From assembly GCA_016213205.1 (NCBI GenBank), contig JACRAZ010000035.1, forward strand, positions 62,001 through 126,000: a stretch of 64,000 nucleotides of DNA, given 5' to 3'. The translations under genes were made by a program, and so were the position numbers. The notes below the pieces were generated by a model. The model searched no databases. It saw only the letters and a program-made list of their open reading frames with translations, and was not told the DNA's origin. Shown one piece after another: positions 27,477 to 37,364 of the stretch; within the stretch, counting starts at the first letter, position 1, and each line of letters begins with the position of its first letter. The stretch comes from Burkholderiales bacterium (GTDB taxonomy: Bacteria; Pseudomonadota; Gammaproteobacteria; Burkholderiales; Burkholderiaceae_C).

Positions 27477-29609
27477 ATGGACGCCATCACTTTCACCGTG
27501 GATGCGCAGGGCATCGGCCTGGCGGTCATGGACCTGCCGGGCAAGCCGATGAACCTGCTGAACGACGACATGGTCGCGCCGATGCTGGCGCTGGTCGATC
27601 GGCTGGAGAAGGATGCCTCGCTGAAGGGCCTGGTCATCGCCTCGGGCAAGAAGGACTTCATGGCCGGCGCCGATGTGGACAAGCTCTGGCGCATCACCAC
27701 CGCGCAGGAGGCCTTCGACCAGTCGATGATGTTCAAGCGCGTGCTGCGCCGCATTGAACTCTGCGGCAAGCCGGTGGTCGCCGCGATCCACGGCATGTGC
27801 CTGGGCGGCGGGCTGGAACTGGCGATGGCCTGCCACGCCCGCCTCGTGCTCAACGACGGCAAGGCCCAGCTCGGCCTGCCCGAGGTGAAGCTGGGCCTCT
27901 TGCCCGGCGGCGGCGGCACACAACGCCTGCCGCGCCTGGTGGGCATGCAGCAGGCGCTGCAGATGATGGGCGAGGGCGAGCCGGTGCGCGCCGACAAGGC
28001 GCTGGCCATCGGCCTGGCCACCGCGCTGGTGGCCAGCCGTGAGGAGCTGCTGGCCCAGGCGCAAGCCTGGTGTGTGGCGAACCCGAAGCCGCGCCAGCCC
28101 TGGGACCAGCCGAAGTTCCGCTACCCCGGTGGCGACGGCCGCACCCCGGCCGCGGTGCAGCTGCTGGCCATGGGCCCTTCGATGGCCAGCGCCAAGACCT
28201 ACGGCAACTACCCGGCCGTCACGCACATCATGTCCTCGGTGTTCGAGGGCAGCCTGATGGACATCGACAACGCGATGGAAGTGGAAAGCCGCTACTTCGC
28301 GGCCTGCGCCATCAGCCCCGCCTCGCGCAACATGATCGGCACGCTGTGGTACCAGCTGGCGTCGATCAAGAAGGGCCAGTCGCGCCCGCAGGGCGTGCCG
28401 GCCTCGAAGGTCCAGAAGCTCGGCATCCTGGGCGCCGGCATGATGGGCGCGGGCATCGCCTACGTGTCCGCCGTGGCCAGCATCGAGGTGGTGCTGCTGG
28501 ACACCAGCCAGGAGGCGGCCGAACGCGGCAAGGCCTATTCGCAGACCCTGCTGGACAAGCTGGTGAAGAAGGGCCGCCGCAGCGCCGAGCAGCGTGACGC
28601 GGTGCTGGCACGCATCACCCCCACCACCGACTACGCCGCGCTGGCCGGCTGCGACCTGGTGATCGAGGCGGTGTTCGAAGACCGCGCGATCAAGGCCGAG
28701 GTGACGAAGAAAACCGAGGCCGTGATCCCGGCCACAACGGTGTTCGCCTCCAACACCTCGACGCTGCCGATCACGGGCCTGGCCACCGCCAGCGCGCGGC
28801 CGGCCAACTTCATCGGCCTGCACTTCTTCAGCCCGGTGGACAAGATGCCGCTGGTCGAGATCATCGTCGGCGAACACACCTCGCCCGAGACGCTGGCGCG
28901 CGGCTTCGACTACGTGCTGCAGATCGGCAAGACCCCGATCGTGGTGAACGACAGCCGCGGCTTCTACACCAGCCGCGTGTTCGCCACCTACGTGATGGAA
29001 GGCCTGGCGATGCTGACCGAGGGCGTGCACCCGCGCAGCATCGAGCAGGCGGGCCTGCAGGCCGGCATGCCGATGCCGCCGCTGGCGCTGCAGGACGAGG
29101 TGTCCCTGAGCCTGGCGCTGCACGTGAGCGACCAGACGAAGAAAGACCTGGCCGCCGAGGGCAAGACCTATGCCTCGCACCCCGGCGAGGCGGTGCTGCG
29201 CCAGCTGTGCGAGATCGGCCGCGTGGGCAAGAAGGCCGGCAAGGGCTTCTACGACTGGACCGAATCCGGCCGCACGCTGTGGCCGGGGCTGAAGGACCTG
29301 TACCCGCTGGCCGCCGAACAGCCGGCGCAGGCCGAGCTGATCGACCGGCTGATGTTCGCGCAGGCCAACGAGGCGGCGCGCTGCTACGAGGAGGGCGTGC
29401 TGCGCTCGGTGGCCGATGCCAACATCGGCTCGATCTTCGGCTGGGGCTTCGCGCCCTTCCAGGGCGGGGCGCTGCAGTTCATCAACGCGATGGGGCCGGC
29501 GAAATTCGTCGCCCGCGCCCGCGAGCTGGCCGCGAAGCACGGGCCGCGCTTTGCGCCGGCGGGCGTGGTGGTGAAGCTGGCCGAGGAAGGCAAACGCTTC
29601 ACCGACTGA
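27477..29609 (+). CDS. FadJ-like bifunctional enoyl-CoA hydratase / 3-hydroxyacyl-CoA dehydrogenase
   Basis: 710 residues from ATG at 27477. N-terminal crotonase domain: KKDFMAGADVDKLW, IHGMCLGGGLELAMACHAR and LPEVKLGLLPGGGGTQRLPRL with the two catalytic Glu residues. Residues from about 300 form the NAD-binding 3-hydroxyacyl-CoA dehydrogenase: KLGILGAGMMGAGIAYVSA, then FASNTSTLPI and GLHFFSPVDKMPLVEII with the catalytic His. The remainder is the C-terminal dehydrogenase domains, ending FQGGALQFINAMG. The second and third steps of beta-oxidation are done by one chain. Last gene of the operon, followed by a strong hairpin. Confidence 0.9.
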   Translation: MDAITFTVDAQGIGLAVMDLPGKPMNLLNDDMVAPMLALVDRLEKDASLKGLVIASGKKDFMAGADVDKLWRITTAQEAFDQSMMFKRVLRRIELCGKPVVAAIHGMCLGGGLELAMACHARLVLNDGKAQLGLPEVKLGLLPGGGGTQRLPRLVGMQQALQMMGEGEPVRADKALAIGLATALVASREELLAQAQAWCVANPKPRQPWDQPKFRYPGGDGRTPAAVQLLAMGPSMASAKTYGNYPAVTHIMSSVFEGSLMDIDNAMEVESRYFAACAISPASRNMIGTLWYQLASIKKGQSRPQGVPASKVQKLGILGAGMMGAGIAYVSAVASIEVVLLDTSQEAAERGKAYSQTLLDKLVKKGRRSAEQRDAVLARITPTTDYAALAGCDLVIEAVFEDRAIKAEVTKKTEAVIPATTVFASNTSTLPITGLATASARPANFIGLHFFSPVDKMPLVEIIVGEHTSPETLARGFDYVLQIGKTPIVVNDSRGFYTSRVFATYVMEGLAMLTEGVHPRSIEQAGLQAGMPMPPLALQDEVSLSLALHVSDQTKKDLAAEGKTYASHPGEAVLRQLCEIGRVGKKAGKGFYDWTESGRTLWPGLKDLYPLAAEQPAQAELIDRLMFAQANEAARCYEEGVLRSVADANIGSIFGWGFAPFQGGALQFINAMGPAKFVARARELAAKHGPRFAPAGVVVKLAEEGKRFTD

Positions 29610-29619
29610 ACGCCTCGTG

Positions 29620-29648
29620 AGGCGCCGCCGCACCCGGCGGCGGCGCCT
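29620..29648 (+). terminator. Bidirectional GC hairpin between convergent genes
   Basis: A perfect 12-bp stem, AGGCGCCGCCGC (29620-29631) with GCGGCGGCGCCT (29637-29648), loop ACCCG. It occupies the gap between the FadJ-like stop and the MFS stop. No T-tract is present, so its strength as an intrinsic terminator is uncertain. Confidence 0.6.
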
Positions 29649-30902
29649 TCATACCGGCTTGCGCGGCCCTTGCAGCGTGAGCGCGAGCCCCGCGCCCACC
29701 AGCAGCAGCACGCCCGCCAGCGCGAACGAGTAGGTGTAGCCGCCGGTCTTGACCACCAGCGTGGAGCTGATGCGCGACATCACGAAGCCGCCCACGCCCC
29801 AGGCCGTCATCAGGCAGCCGTAGTTGGTGCCGAAGGACTTCAGGCCCCACCAGGCCTTGGCAAAGGCGGGAAACAGCGCCAGGTTGGTGCCGTAGTTGAA
29901 GCCGATGAAGGTGGCGCTGAGCACAATCATCAGCGCCGCCGGCCCGCCGGCACCCACCACGTAGATGGCCAGGAACATGTTCACGGCCTGCAGCGCCAGG
30001 AAGAAGGCCAGCGCCAGCCGCCGGCCCACCGCGTCGGCGGCCACGCCCGCGATGATGCGCCCCGAGGCATTGCCCACCGCCATGATGGCCACCGCCACGA
30101 ACGCCGCCTCGCCCATGCTGACCTTGGCCATGCTGGCCACGCTGCCGATCACCATCAGCCCGGCGCCGGAGCCGATGAAGTACAGCACCCACAGCTTCCA
30201 GAACTGCAAGGTGCGCAGCACCCGGCCGGTGTTGCTGTCGCCAAAGGACATGGTGGACACGGCGGGCTGGTCCTCGTCCGGGTTCAGGTTGCCGGGCACG
30301 AAGCCGGCCGGCGGGTTGACCAGGAAGCTGGCCAGCCCGGTCACCACCAGGAAGAAGGCCACGCCGAAGATCATCATCGCCTGGTGCAGGCCGAACGCGC
30401 CCAGCAGGTAGGTGGCCAGCGGCGCGATGTACACCGGCGCCAGCCCGAAGCCGGCCACCACCAGGCCGGCGATCAGGCCGGTCTTGCCGCTGGGAAACCA
30501 CTTCAGCGCCGGCGGCGTGGCCGACGAATAACCGAAACCGATGCCGGCGCCGGCCAGCACGCCGAAGCCCAGCACCCAGACCGCGTAGCTGCTGCTCTGC
30601 GACACCAGCAGCAGCCCGGCGCCCACCAGCGCGCCGCCGATCATCGCGGTGACGCGCGGGCCGAAGCGGTCCTGCACCTTGCCGGCCAGGATCATCGAGA
30701 ACGCGAACACCAGGCAGCACACCGCATAGGGGTCGCTCAAGGACGCCGGGTCCCAGGCAAAGGCGCCGGGGCCGCCTTGGTCGATCGACTTCTTGATGGC
30801 CGCCTGGAAGATGCTCCAGGTGTACAGCACGCCCAGCGCCAGGTTGATGCCGGTGCCGGCAAAGGTGACCGACCAGCCGCGGTTCTTGATCGCTTGCGTC
30901 AT
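29649..30902 (-). CDS. OxlT-like MFS transporter
   Basis: 417 residues, twelve hydrophobic segments. The start VTFAGTGINLALGVLYTWSIF, the loop FGPRVTAMIGGALVGAGLLL, and FGYSSATPPALKWFPSGKTG are hallmarks of the oxalate/formate antiporter-like (OxlT) MFS subgroup, and the C-half ends with NYGCLMTAWGVGGF. Members carry monocarboxylates or dicarboxylates. Its position after the acyl-CoA operon might hint at organic-acid uptake, but it is transcribed convergently and could be independent. Divergent from the RTX protein gene with a 255-bp promoter region between them. Confidence 0.85.
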   Translation of the reverse strand: MTQAIKNRGWSVTFAGTGINLALGVLYTWSIFQAAIKKSIDQGGPGAFAWDPASLSDPYAVCCLVFAFSMILAGKVQDRFGPRVTAMIGGALVGAGLLLVSQSSSYAVWVLGFGVLAGAGIGFGYSSATPPALKWFPSGKTGLIAGLVVAGFGLAPVYIAPLATYLLGAFGLHQAMMIFGVAFFLVVTGLASFLVNPPAGFVPGNLNPDEDQPAVSTMSFGDSNTGRVLRTLQFWKLWVLYFIGSGAGLMVIGSVASMAKVSMGEAAFVAVAIMAVGNASGRIIAGVAADAVGRRLALAFFLALQAVNMFLAIYVVGAGGPAALMIVLSATFIGFNYGTNLALFPAFAKAWWGLKSFGTNYGCLMTAWGVGGFVMSRISSTLVVKTGGYTYSFALAGVLLLVGAGLALTLQGPRKPV

Positions 30903-31157
30903 CGTGGACTCTGTGTGATGGATGCGTGAGGACCAGCGGGCACGCTTCAACAGAGACCTGCCCCTCCCGGCGCAAAGTGTCGCAGCTTCGAGAGGGCCGG
31001 CCGATGGTTCGGCCTGGCCGGTGCGCGCGCGTGCAGTCGCGCCGCAACACTTAAAACCCGTCGGCATCGTGGCGGAAGCAGCGCTGATACGCGGCCTCGT
31101 GAGACTGCGTCCCGTGATGCGGCCCCAGCCGCACCGAAACCCTGACTGGAGCACCTT

Positions 31158-32225
31158 GTGTCTGCAACGAACGACGGCCGCATCACGGCCACCCTTGACA
31201 CCACCCCGATCATCGCCGTGGCCAGCGATGGCACCGTGCAGGCCACCGCCAGCGACGGCACCATCCAGGCCACCGCCGGCGACGGCACCATCCACGCCTA
31301 CGTGACCTACTACACCGAGGGCGACGACATCATCAAGGGCGGCAGCGGCAACGACCAGCTGCACGCCGGCGCCGGCAACGACGACCTGTTCGGCAACGAC
31401 GGCAACGACCTGCTGTGGGGCGATGCCGGCAACGACTGGCTGCACGGCGGCAACGGCAACGACGAGCTCGACGGCGGCCTGGGCAACGACACGATGCTGG
31501 GCGGCGCGGGCAACGACCTCTACCGCGTCGACAGCTTCACCGACCAGGTGGTGGAGTTCAACGAGACCGGCATCGACACGGTGGTCACCTCGCTGGCGTA
31601 CTACAAGCTGCCCACCTATGTGGAGAACCTGGTCCTGCAGGGCAGCACCGCGCGCAGCGGCACCGGCAACGGGGGCGACAACCAGATCACCACCGGCAGC
31701 GGCGACGACAAGCTCACCGGCCTGGGCGGCAACGACTTCCTGGCCGGCTGCGACGGCAACGACCTGCTCGACGGCGGCGAAGGCCACGACACCCTCAGTG
31801 GCGGCACCGGCAACGACACCCTGCTGGGCGGCGCCGGCAACGACCAGCTGCTGGGCTCCTATGGCGACGACCTGCTCAACGCCGGCTCGGGGCAGGACAA
31901 GGTCTGGGGCGGCCTGGGCGCGGACACGTTCAAGTTCATGGCGCTCACGGCCGGCTCGGTGACGCAGATCATGGATTACCAGCGCGGCGTGGACGTGCTC
32001 GACTTCTCGGCCATCGACGCGCGGCCCGGCGTGGCGGGCAACCAGGCGCTGGCGTTTGCGTTCCAGGGCGGTTTCGTGGGCGGCGGCATCGGCAGCGTGC
32101 GCTACGACGTCGATGGCCAGAACACCCGCCTGCACATCGACGCCGACGGCAATGGCGTCGGCGACTTCGACGTGGTGCTGGTCGGCCACCCGATGTACCT
32201 GGCGCTGTCCGACATGGTGTTGTGA
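31158..32225 (+). CDS. RTX (Gly/Asp nonapeptide) calcium-binding protein
   Basis: 355 residues from GTG at 31158. Residues about 55-120 and 165-250 consist of GGxGxDxLx nonapeptides (for example GGSGNDQLH, GNDGNDLLW, GGAGNDQLL), which fold into Ca2+-binding beta-rolls. The final 100 residues (QIMDYQRGVDVLDFSAID and a closing strand-rich segment) resemble the type I secretion end domain. The N-terminus has an unusual short repeat, SDGTVQATA / SDGTIQATA / GDGTIHAY. There is no Sec signal, so secretion would be type I, but no ABC exporter is adjacent. Role unknown; surface or extracellular matrix protein likely. Confidence 0.82.
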   Translation: MSATNDGRITATLDTTPIIAVASDGTVQATASDGTIQATAGDGTIHAYVTYYTEGDDIIKGGSGNDQLHAGAGNDDLFGNDGNDLLWGDAGNDWLHGGNGNDELDGGLGNDTMLGGAGNDLYRVDSFTDQVVEFNETGIDTVVTSLAYYKLPTYVENLVLQGSTARSGTGNGGDNQITTGSGDDKLTGLGGNDFLAGCDGNDLLDGGEGHDTLSGGTGNDTLLGGAGNDQLLGSYGDDLLNAGSGQDKVWGGLGADTFKFMALTAGSVTQIMDYQRGVDVLDFSAIDARPGVAGNQALAFAFQGGFVGGGIGSVRYDVDGQNTRLHIDADGNGVGDFDVVLVGHPMYLALSDMVL

Positions 32226-32289
32226 CGCGTGGTCCGGGTGCCCGCGACATGGCCCAGAATCGGGGCCACAGCGTGCGGGCACCACGACC

Positions 32290-34368
32290 ATGATCACACC
32301 ACTGCGGGGACAGCCCAGCCCCCTGGGCGCCACCCCGGGGCCGGACGGCGTGAATTTCAGCGTCTACTCACGAGCGGCGCAGCGCGTGGAGCTGCTGCTG
32401 TACGACGATGTGGACGACGCCGAGCCACGCCGGGTGATCTCGCTCGAATCACGCCGCCACCGCAGCTACCACTACTGGCACGTGTTCGTGCCCGGCCTGC
32501 GCCCCGGGCAGCTGTACGCCTGGCGGGCCTACGGCCCCTTCGAGCCCGATCGCGGCCAGCGCTTCGACAGCCAGAAGGTGCTGCTCGACCCCTACGGCCG
32601 CGCCGTGGCCCGACCATCGGACTACCGCCGCGCGGCCGCGCAGGTGATGGGGCGCAACGACCGCTGGGCCTGCAAGAGCGTGGTGGTGGACATGGACCGC
32701 TACGACTGGGAAGGTGACGCCCCGCTGCGCCGCCCCTTCGCGCAGACCATCATCTACGAAATGCACGTGGGCGGCTTCACCCGCCACCCGAGCTCGGGCC
32801 TGGCGCCGGAACTGCGTGGCACCTATGCCGGGCTGGTGCAGAAGATCCCCTACCTGAAGGACCTGGGCATCACCGCGGTGGAGCTGCTGCCGGTGTTCCA
32901 GTTCGACGAGCAGGACGCGCCGGCGGGGCTCACCAACTACTGGGGCTACTCGCCGATGAGCTTCTTCGCCCCGCACGGCGGCTACAGCCGGTGCGGCAGC
33001 GGCGCCGAGGTGCTGGACGAGTTCCGCGACATGGTGAAGGCCCTGCACCGCGCCGGCATCGAGGTGATCCTGGATGTGGTCTACAACCACACCACCGAGA
33101 ACGACGAACACGGCCCCACGCAGAGCCTGCGCGGCCTGGACAACCGCACCTACTACATGCTGGAGCCGGGCCGCCGCTACGGCTATGCCAACTACTCGGG
33201 CACCGGCAACACGCTGAACGCCAACCACGCGGTGGTGCGCCGGCTCATCACCGACAGCCTGCACTTCTGGGTGCGCGACATGCACGTGGACGGGTTCCGC
33301 TTCGACCTGGCCAGCATCCTCTCGCGCGACGAGAGCGGCCGCCCGCTGTCCAACCCGCCGGTGCTGTGGGACATCGAATCCGACCCCGTGCTGGCCGGCA
33401 CCAAGCTCATCGCCGAGGCCTGGGACGCCGCCGGGCTGTACCAGGTGGGCTCCTTCGTCGGCGACAGCTGGAAGGAATGGAACGGCCAGTTCCGCGACGA
33501 CGTGCGCGCCTTCGTGCGCGGCGATGCCGGCCTGGTGGCCCGTGTGGCCGACCGCCTGATGGGCAGCCCCCAGCTCTACGGCGGGCGGCCGCGCGAGCCG
33601 GCGCAGAGCATCAACTTCATCACCAGCCACGATGGCTTCACGCTCAACGACCTGGTCTCCTACAACGAGAAGCACAACGAGGCCAACGGCGAACACAACC
33701 GCGACGGCCACAACCACAACCTGAGCTGGAACTGCGGCGTCGAAGGCCCCACCAACGACCCGGCCGTGGAGGCGCTGCGTGCGCGCCAGGTGCGCAACTG
33801 CCTCTCGCACCTGATCCTCTCGCTGGGCACGCCGATGCTGCTGATGGGCGACGAAGTGCGCCGCACCCAGGGCGGCAACAACAACGCCTATTGCCAGGAC
33901 AACGCCACCAGCTGGTTCGACTGGACCCTGCTGCAGCGCCATGCCGACATCCTGCGCTGGGTGAAAGGCCTGATCGCCTTGCGCAACCTGCGCGAATCGG
34001 TGCGCACCGACCACCACCTCACGCTGGCCGAGCTGATGTCCATCGCGCAGGTGGAGCTGCATGGCGTGGCGCTCGGCCGGCCGGACCTCGCCCACGATTC
34101 GCACAGCCTGGCGATCACCGCGTCCAGCCTGTCGGGCGACCTGCGCATGCACTTCGCCATCAACGCCTACTGGGAGCCGCTGGACTTCGAGCTGCCGGCC
34201 CTGCCGCCCAGCGCGGTGGGGGGCTGGCGCCGGGTGGTGGACTCGTCGCGCCCCTCGCCGCAGGACCTGGTGGAGCCGCGCCTGGGCGAGCCGGTGAGCG
34301 GCCCCACCCACCGCGTGGCCGAGCGCTCGGTGGTGGTGCTGTTTGCGCAGGTGGGCCCGGCCCGCTGA
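32290..34368 (+). CDS. glgX: Glycogen debranching enzyme GlgX
   Basis: 692 residues from ATG at 32290. An N-terminal CBM48-like domain (PLGATPGPDGVNFSVYS) is followed by a GH13 barrel: VYNHTTEND (region II-like), DGFRFDLAS with nucleophile Asp339, AEAWDAAG with acid/base Glu376, and ITSHDGFTLND with Asp448. The loop KHNEANGEHNRDGHNHNLSWNCGVEGPT and LMGDEVRRTQGGNNNAYCQDN are isoamylase/GlgX hallmarks. The enzyme removes short phosphorylase-limit branches from glycogen in the cytoplasm. No other glycogen genes lie beside it. Confidence 0.93.
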   Translation: MITPLRGQPSPLGATPGPDGVNFSVYSRAAQRVELLLYDDVDDAEPRRVISLESRRHRSYHYWHVFVPGLRPGQLYAWRAYGPFEPDRGQRFDSQKVLLDPYGRAVARPSDYRRAAAQVMGRNDRWACKSVVVDMDRYDWEGDAPLRRPFAQTIIYEMHVGGFTRHPSSGLAPELRGTYAGLVQKIPYLKDLGITAVELLPVFQFDEQDAPAGLTNYWGYSPMSFFAPHGGYSRCGSGAEVLDEFRDMVKALHRAGIEVILDVVYNHTTENDEHGPTQSLRGLDNRTYYMLEPGRRYGYANYSGTGNTLNANHAVVRRLITDSLHFWVRDMHVDGFRFDLASILSRDESGRPLSNPPVLWDIESDPVLAGTKLIAEAWDAAGLYQVGSFVGDSWKEWNGQFRDDVRAFVRGDAGLVARVADRLMGSPQLYGGRPREPAQSINFITSHDGFTLNDLVSYNEKHNEANGEHNRDGHNHNLSWNCGVEGPTNDPAVEALRARQVRNCLSHLILSLGTPMLLMGDEVRRTQGGNNNAYCQDNATSWFDWTLLQRHADILRWVKGLIALRNLRESVRTDHHLTLAELMSIAQVELHGVALGRPDLAHDSHSLAITASSLSGDLRMHFAINAYWEPLDFELPALPPSAVGGWRRVVDSSRPSPQDLVEPRLGEPVSGPTHRVAERSVVVLFAQVGPAR

Positions 34369-34519
34369 TCCAGGCGCTCCGCGGGGGCGCCGCACACCCC
34401 CCAATTTGACTGGCCCGACCGAGGGCCGCACCCTTTGCGCGTTTCTAGAATCGCGCACCGCTCGCCCGGCGCCACCTGCGTGTTCCAAGGGCGCGCACGC
34501 CAGCAACCAAGGGTGGACC

Positions 34520-37345
34520 ATGACATTCGACGCCGATCGCCGTCTGTACCTGCTGCAGGCCGAGGGCGCGCTGGCCGAGCTGCTGCCCGAGGCCTGGAGC
34601 CTGCGCGAGGCACTGAACCAGCCCTGGCGGCTGCAGCTGTGTGCACTGGGCCAGCGGCCCGACCTGAACCTGGACGACATGCTGGGCCGCCGGCTCGCGC
34701 TGCACACCGTGCTCAGCGACGGCAGCACGCAGGTGCGCGCGGGCATCGTCACCGCCGCCACGGCTGAAGAATCGGACGGCGGTTTTGCGCGTTATCGGCT
34801 GGAGGTCGAAGCCTGGCTCGCCCTGCTCGCCCACACGCGGCGCAGCCAGGTGTGGCAGGAGAAGTCGCTGGTCGAGATCATCGAGAGCGTCTTCTCGCTG
34901 TACAGCGCGCAGGCCTGCTGGCGCTGGGCCGATTGCGTGGCCGCGCACCTGGCCGCCAGCCCCTTCAGCAACGCCGAGGGCGTGCGCAGCTACACGGTGC
35001 AGTACCGCGAGACCGACCTCGCCTTCGTGCAGCGCCTGCTGGCCGAAGAAGGCCTGGTGTTGCGCTTCGAGCCCGACGCGCAGGCGCCGATGGGCCACAC
35101 GCTGGTGATCCTGGCCGACACCGTCAGCCGCACCAGCTGCCCCGAGGACGCCTGCAGCGCCAGCGCGCTGGGCGGTGCGGGCATCCGCTTCCACCGCGCG
35201 GCCAGCATGGAAGAGCAGGATGTGGTGCTGGCCTTCGGCAGCCAGCGCCGGCTGCCCAGCGCGGTGGCCAGCGCGGTGGCCTGGGACTACAAGGCCAAGC
35301 GGGTGCTGGCCGCCAGCGTGCCCACGCGCGCACGCTTCGGCGGTGGCGACGCACCGGCGCTGGAGGCCTACGACCACGGTGGCGCCTATGCCTTCGGCAC
35401 CAGCGCCCAGGCCGAACGCGCGCTCACCTTGTCGCAGCAGGCCCACGAGGCACGCCACAAAGCCTGGCTGGGCCGCGGCACGGTGCGCAGCTTCACCCCC
35501 GGCACGCACTTCGGCCTGACCCAGTCCACGCTGGACCTGCTGGACCCCCTGGGCGGCACCGACAAGCGCTTCGTGCTCACCACCGTCGTGCACGCCGGCA
35601 TCAACAACCTGCCCAAGGACAGCATCCAAGCCATCGCCGGCGCCAGCGCCGAAGACCGCGCCGCGCTGCTGGCGCCCTGGGTGGACGCCGAACTCAGGGC
35701 CCAGGCCGCCGCCTGCGGCTACGCCAACGCCTTCGAAGCCCAGCGCGCCAGCGTGCCCTGGCGGCCGCAGCAGGCCGATGACACCGGCGCACGCCTGAAC
35801 CCCCGGCCCACCGTCACCGGCCCGCTCACCGCCACCGTGGTGGGCCCCGAAGGGCAGGAGATCCACATGGATGCGCTGGGCCGCATCCGCATCCGCTTCG
35901 ACTTCCAAACCCAGCCGGGCATGGGGCCGGACACCAGCGACACCAGCACCTGGGTGCGCGTGCTGCAGCGCCACGCCGGCGCGGGCATGGGGCTGCAGTT
36001 CATCCCCCGCATCGGGCAGGAGGTGCTGGTGGAGTTCATCGGCGGCGACATCGACCGCCCGCTGGTGGTGGGCGCGCTGTACGACGGCCGCGGCGAGGCC
36101 GGCATCGCCCCCACCCCCGGCGGCCAGCCGGGCCAGACTGACCTGCAGCCCTTCGGCCACAGCAGCGACCACCGCCCCAGCGCGCAGGGCAACCTGGCCG
36201 GCGGCCGCAGCCCCGCCTGGCACGGCGCCAGCGCGGCCGATGCGGTGCCCGGTGGCGGCCAGCGCAACGCGGCGGCGCTGAGCGGCTTCAAGACCCAGGA
36301 GTTCGGCGCCATCGGCTACAACCAGCTCGTCTTCGACGACAGCAACAGCCAGCTGCGCACCCAGCTCGCCAGCACCCAGCACGCCACCCAGCTGAACCTG
36401 GGCCACCTGGTGCACCAGGCCGACAACCACCGCGGCAGCTTCCGCGGCCTGGGCTTCGAGCTGCGCACCGACGCCTACGGCGCGGTGCGCGCGGCCAACG
36501 GCCTGCTGCTCAGCAGCTACGGCACCCAGCTGGCCGAACCCGCGGGCGACGATGCCGCGGCCATCGCGCTGGCCAAGCAGCTCGGCACGCTGGGCCGGGT
36601 GATGAGTGATGCGGCCCGGCTGCACAAGACGGTGGCGCTGGCCGCTCACATCGGCAGCCAGGCCGCGGGCCAGAGCTTCATCGACGACCAGGCCACGCCG
36701 CTGGCCGCGCTGCGCACCGTGGTCTCGGGCATGGTGGACGCCGGCGCGCTGGACAAGGCCGAGGCCGATGCCGCCGCCAAGGCCACCGCGGCGGGCGACG
36801 GCAAGCTGCCGCACACCACCGACCCGGTGGTCGCCCTTGCCGCCAGGGCCGGCCTGGCCGTGACCGCCGGCGCCGACCTGCAGGTGGCCGCGGCCGAGAC
36901 GATCACCACCGCCTCCGGCGAGGACACCCACTGGGCCACCGGCGGCAGCCACCGCCTCCACACCGGCCAGGCCATCGGCATGCTGGCCGGCGCCATCGAA
37001 CCCGGCGACGAGGCCGCCGGCAAGGGCCTGACGATCATCGCCGCGAAGAAGAAGCTCGAGGTGCAGGCACAGTCCGACCGCCTGCACCTCGCGGCCCAGA
37101 AGGATGTGCTGGTCGAATCGGTGGGAAGCTTTCTGGACATCGCCAGCCCGAAGAAGATCTCGCTGTCGGTGGCCGGCGGCGCCAACATCACCATCGACGG
37201 CAACATCACCATCCAGTGCCCCGGCACCATCACCGTGCTGGCGGGGCACAAGAGTTTTCTGGCGCCGGGCAATGTGCCGTACCCGCTGCCCCGCATGCCC
37301 AAGCAGACGCTGGCGTTCAAGCGTCGTTATCCGTTCTCGCTGTGA
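34520..37345 (+). CDS. vgrG: VgrG T6SS spike protein, complete
   Basis: 941 residues. The N-terminal gp27-like part includes SLVEIIESVF and ETDLAFVQRLLAEEGL. The gp5-like OB domain carries GRIRIRFDFQ, TWVRVLQRHAGAGMGLQFIPRIGQEVLVEF and GDIDRPLVVGALYDG. Then come a VgrG-specific segment (FDDSNSQLRTQLAST, LNLGHLIHQADN) and the DUF2345 beta-helix needle (KKKLEVQAQSDRLHLAAQKD to SKKISLSVAGGANITIDGN). Unlike the first copy it ends shortly after the needle and has no adaptor-like tail. It forms the puncturing tip, and the effector at 37365, 19 bp downstream, is its probable load. Standard start at 34520. Confidence 0.95.
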   Translation: MTFDADRRLYLLQAEGALAELLPEAWSLREALNQPWRLQLCALGQRPDLNLDDMLGRRLALHTVLSDGSTQVRAGIVTAATAEESDGGFARYRLEVEAWLALLAHTRRSQVWQEKSLVEIIESVFSLYSAQACWRWADCVAAHLAASPFSNAEGVRSYTVQYRETDLAFVQRLLAEEGLVLRFEPDAQAPMGHTLVILADTVSRTSCPEDACSASALGGAGIRFHRAASMEEQDVVLAFGSQRRLPSAVASAVAWDYKAKRVLAASVPTRARFGGGDAPALEAYDHGGAYAFGTSAQAERALTLSQQAHEARHKAWLGRGTVRSFTPGTHFGLTQSTLDLLDPLGGTDKRFVLTTVVHAGINNLPKDSIQAIAGASAEDRAALLAPWVDAELRAQAAACGYANAFEAQRASVPWRPQQADDTGARLNPRPTVTGPLTATVVGPEGQEIHMDALGRIRIRFDFQTQPGMGPDTSDTSTWVRVLQRHAGAGMGLQFIPRIGQEVLVEFIGGDIDRPLVVGALYDGRGEAGIAPTPGGQPGQTDLQPFGHSSDHRPSAQGNLAGGRSPAWHGASAADAVPGGGQRNAAALSGFKTQEFGAIGYNQLVFDDSNSQLRTQLASTQHATQLNLGHLVHQADNHRGSFRGLGFELRTDAYGAVRAANGLLLSSYGTQLAEPAGDDAAAIALAKQLGTLGRVMSDAARLHKTVALAAHIGSQAAGQSFIDDQATPLAALRTVVSGMVDAGALDKAEADAAAKATAAGDGKLPHTTDPVVALAARAGLAVTAGADLQVAAAETITTASGEDTHWATGGSHRLHTGQAIGMLAGAIEPGDEAAGKGLTIIAAKKKLEVQAQSDRLHLAAQKDVLVESVGSFLDIASPKKISLSVAGGANITIDGNITIQCPGTITVLAGHKSFLAPGNVPYPLPRMPKQTLAFKRRYPFSL

Positions 37346-37364
37346 GCGTCCGCACGATTGCCCC

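Noticed and set aside
27456-29633. 725-codon minus-strand frame opposite the FadJ-like gene
   Set aside because: Antisense shadow rich in His, Gln, Gly and Ala; FadJ motifs on the plus strand are complete.
31320-31900. Regular DNA repeats that could suggest a CRISPR or minisatellite
   Set aside because: They are codon-level repeats of RTX nonapeptides in an open frame, without uniform repeats and unique spacers.
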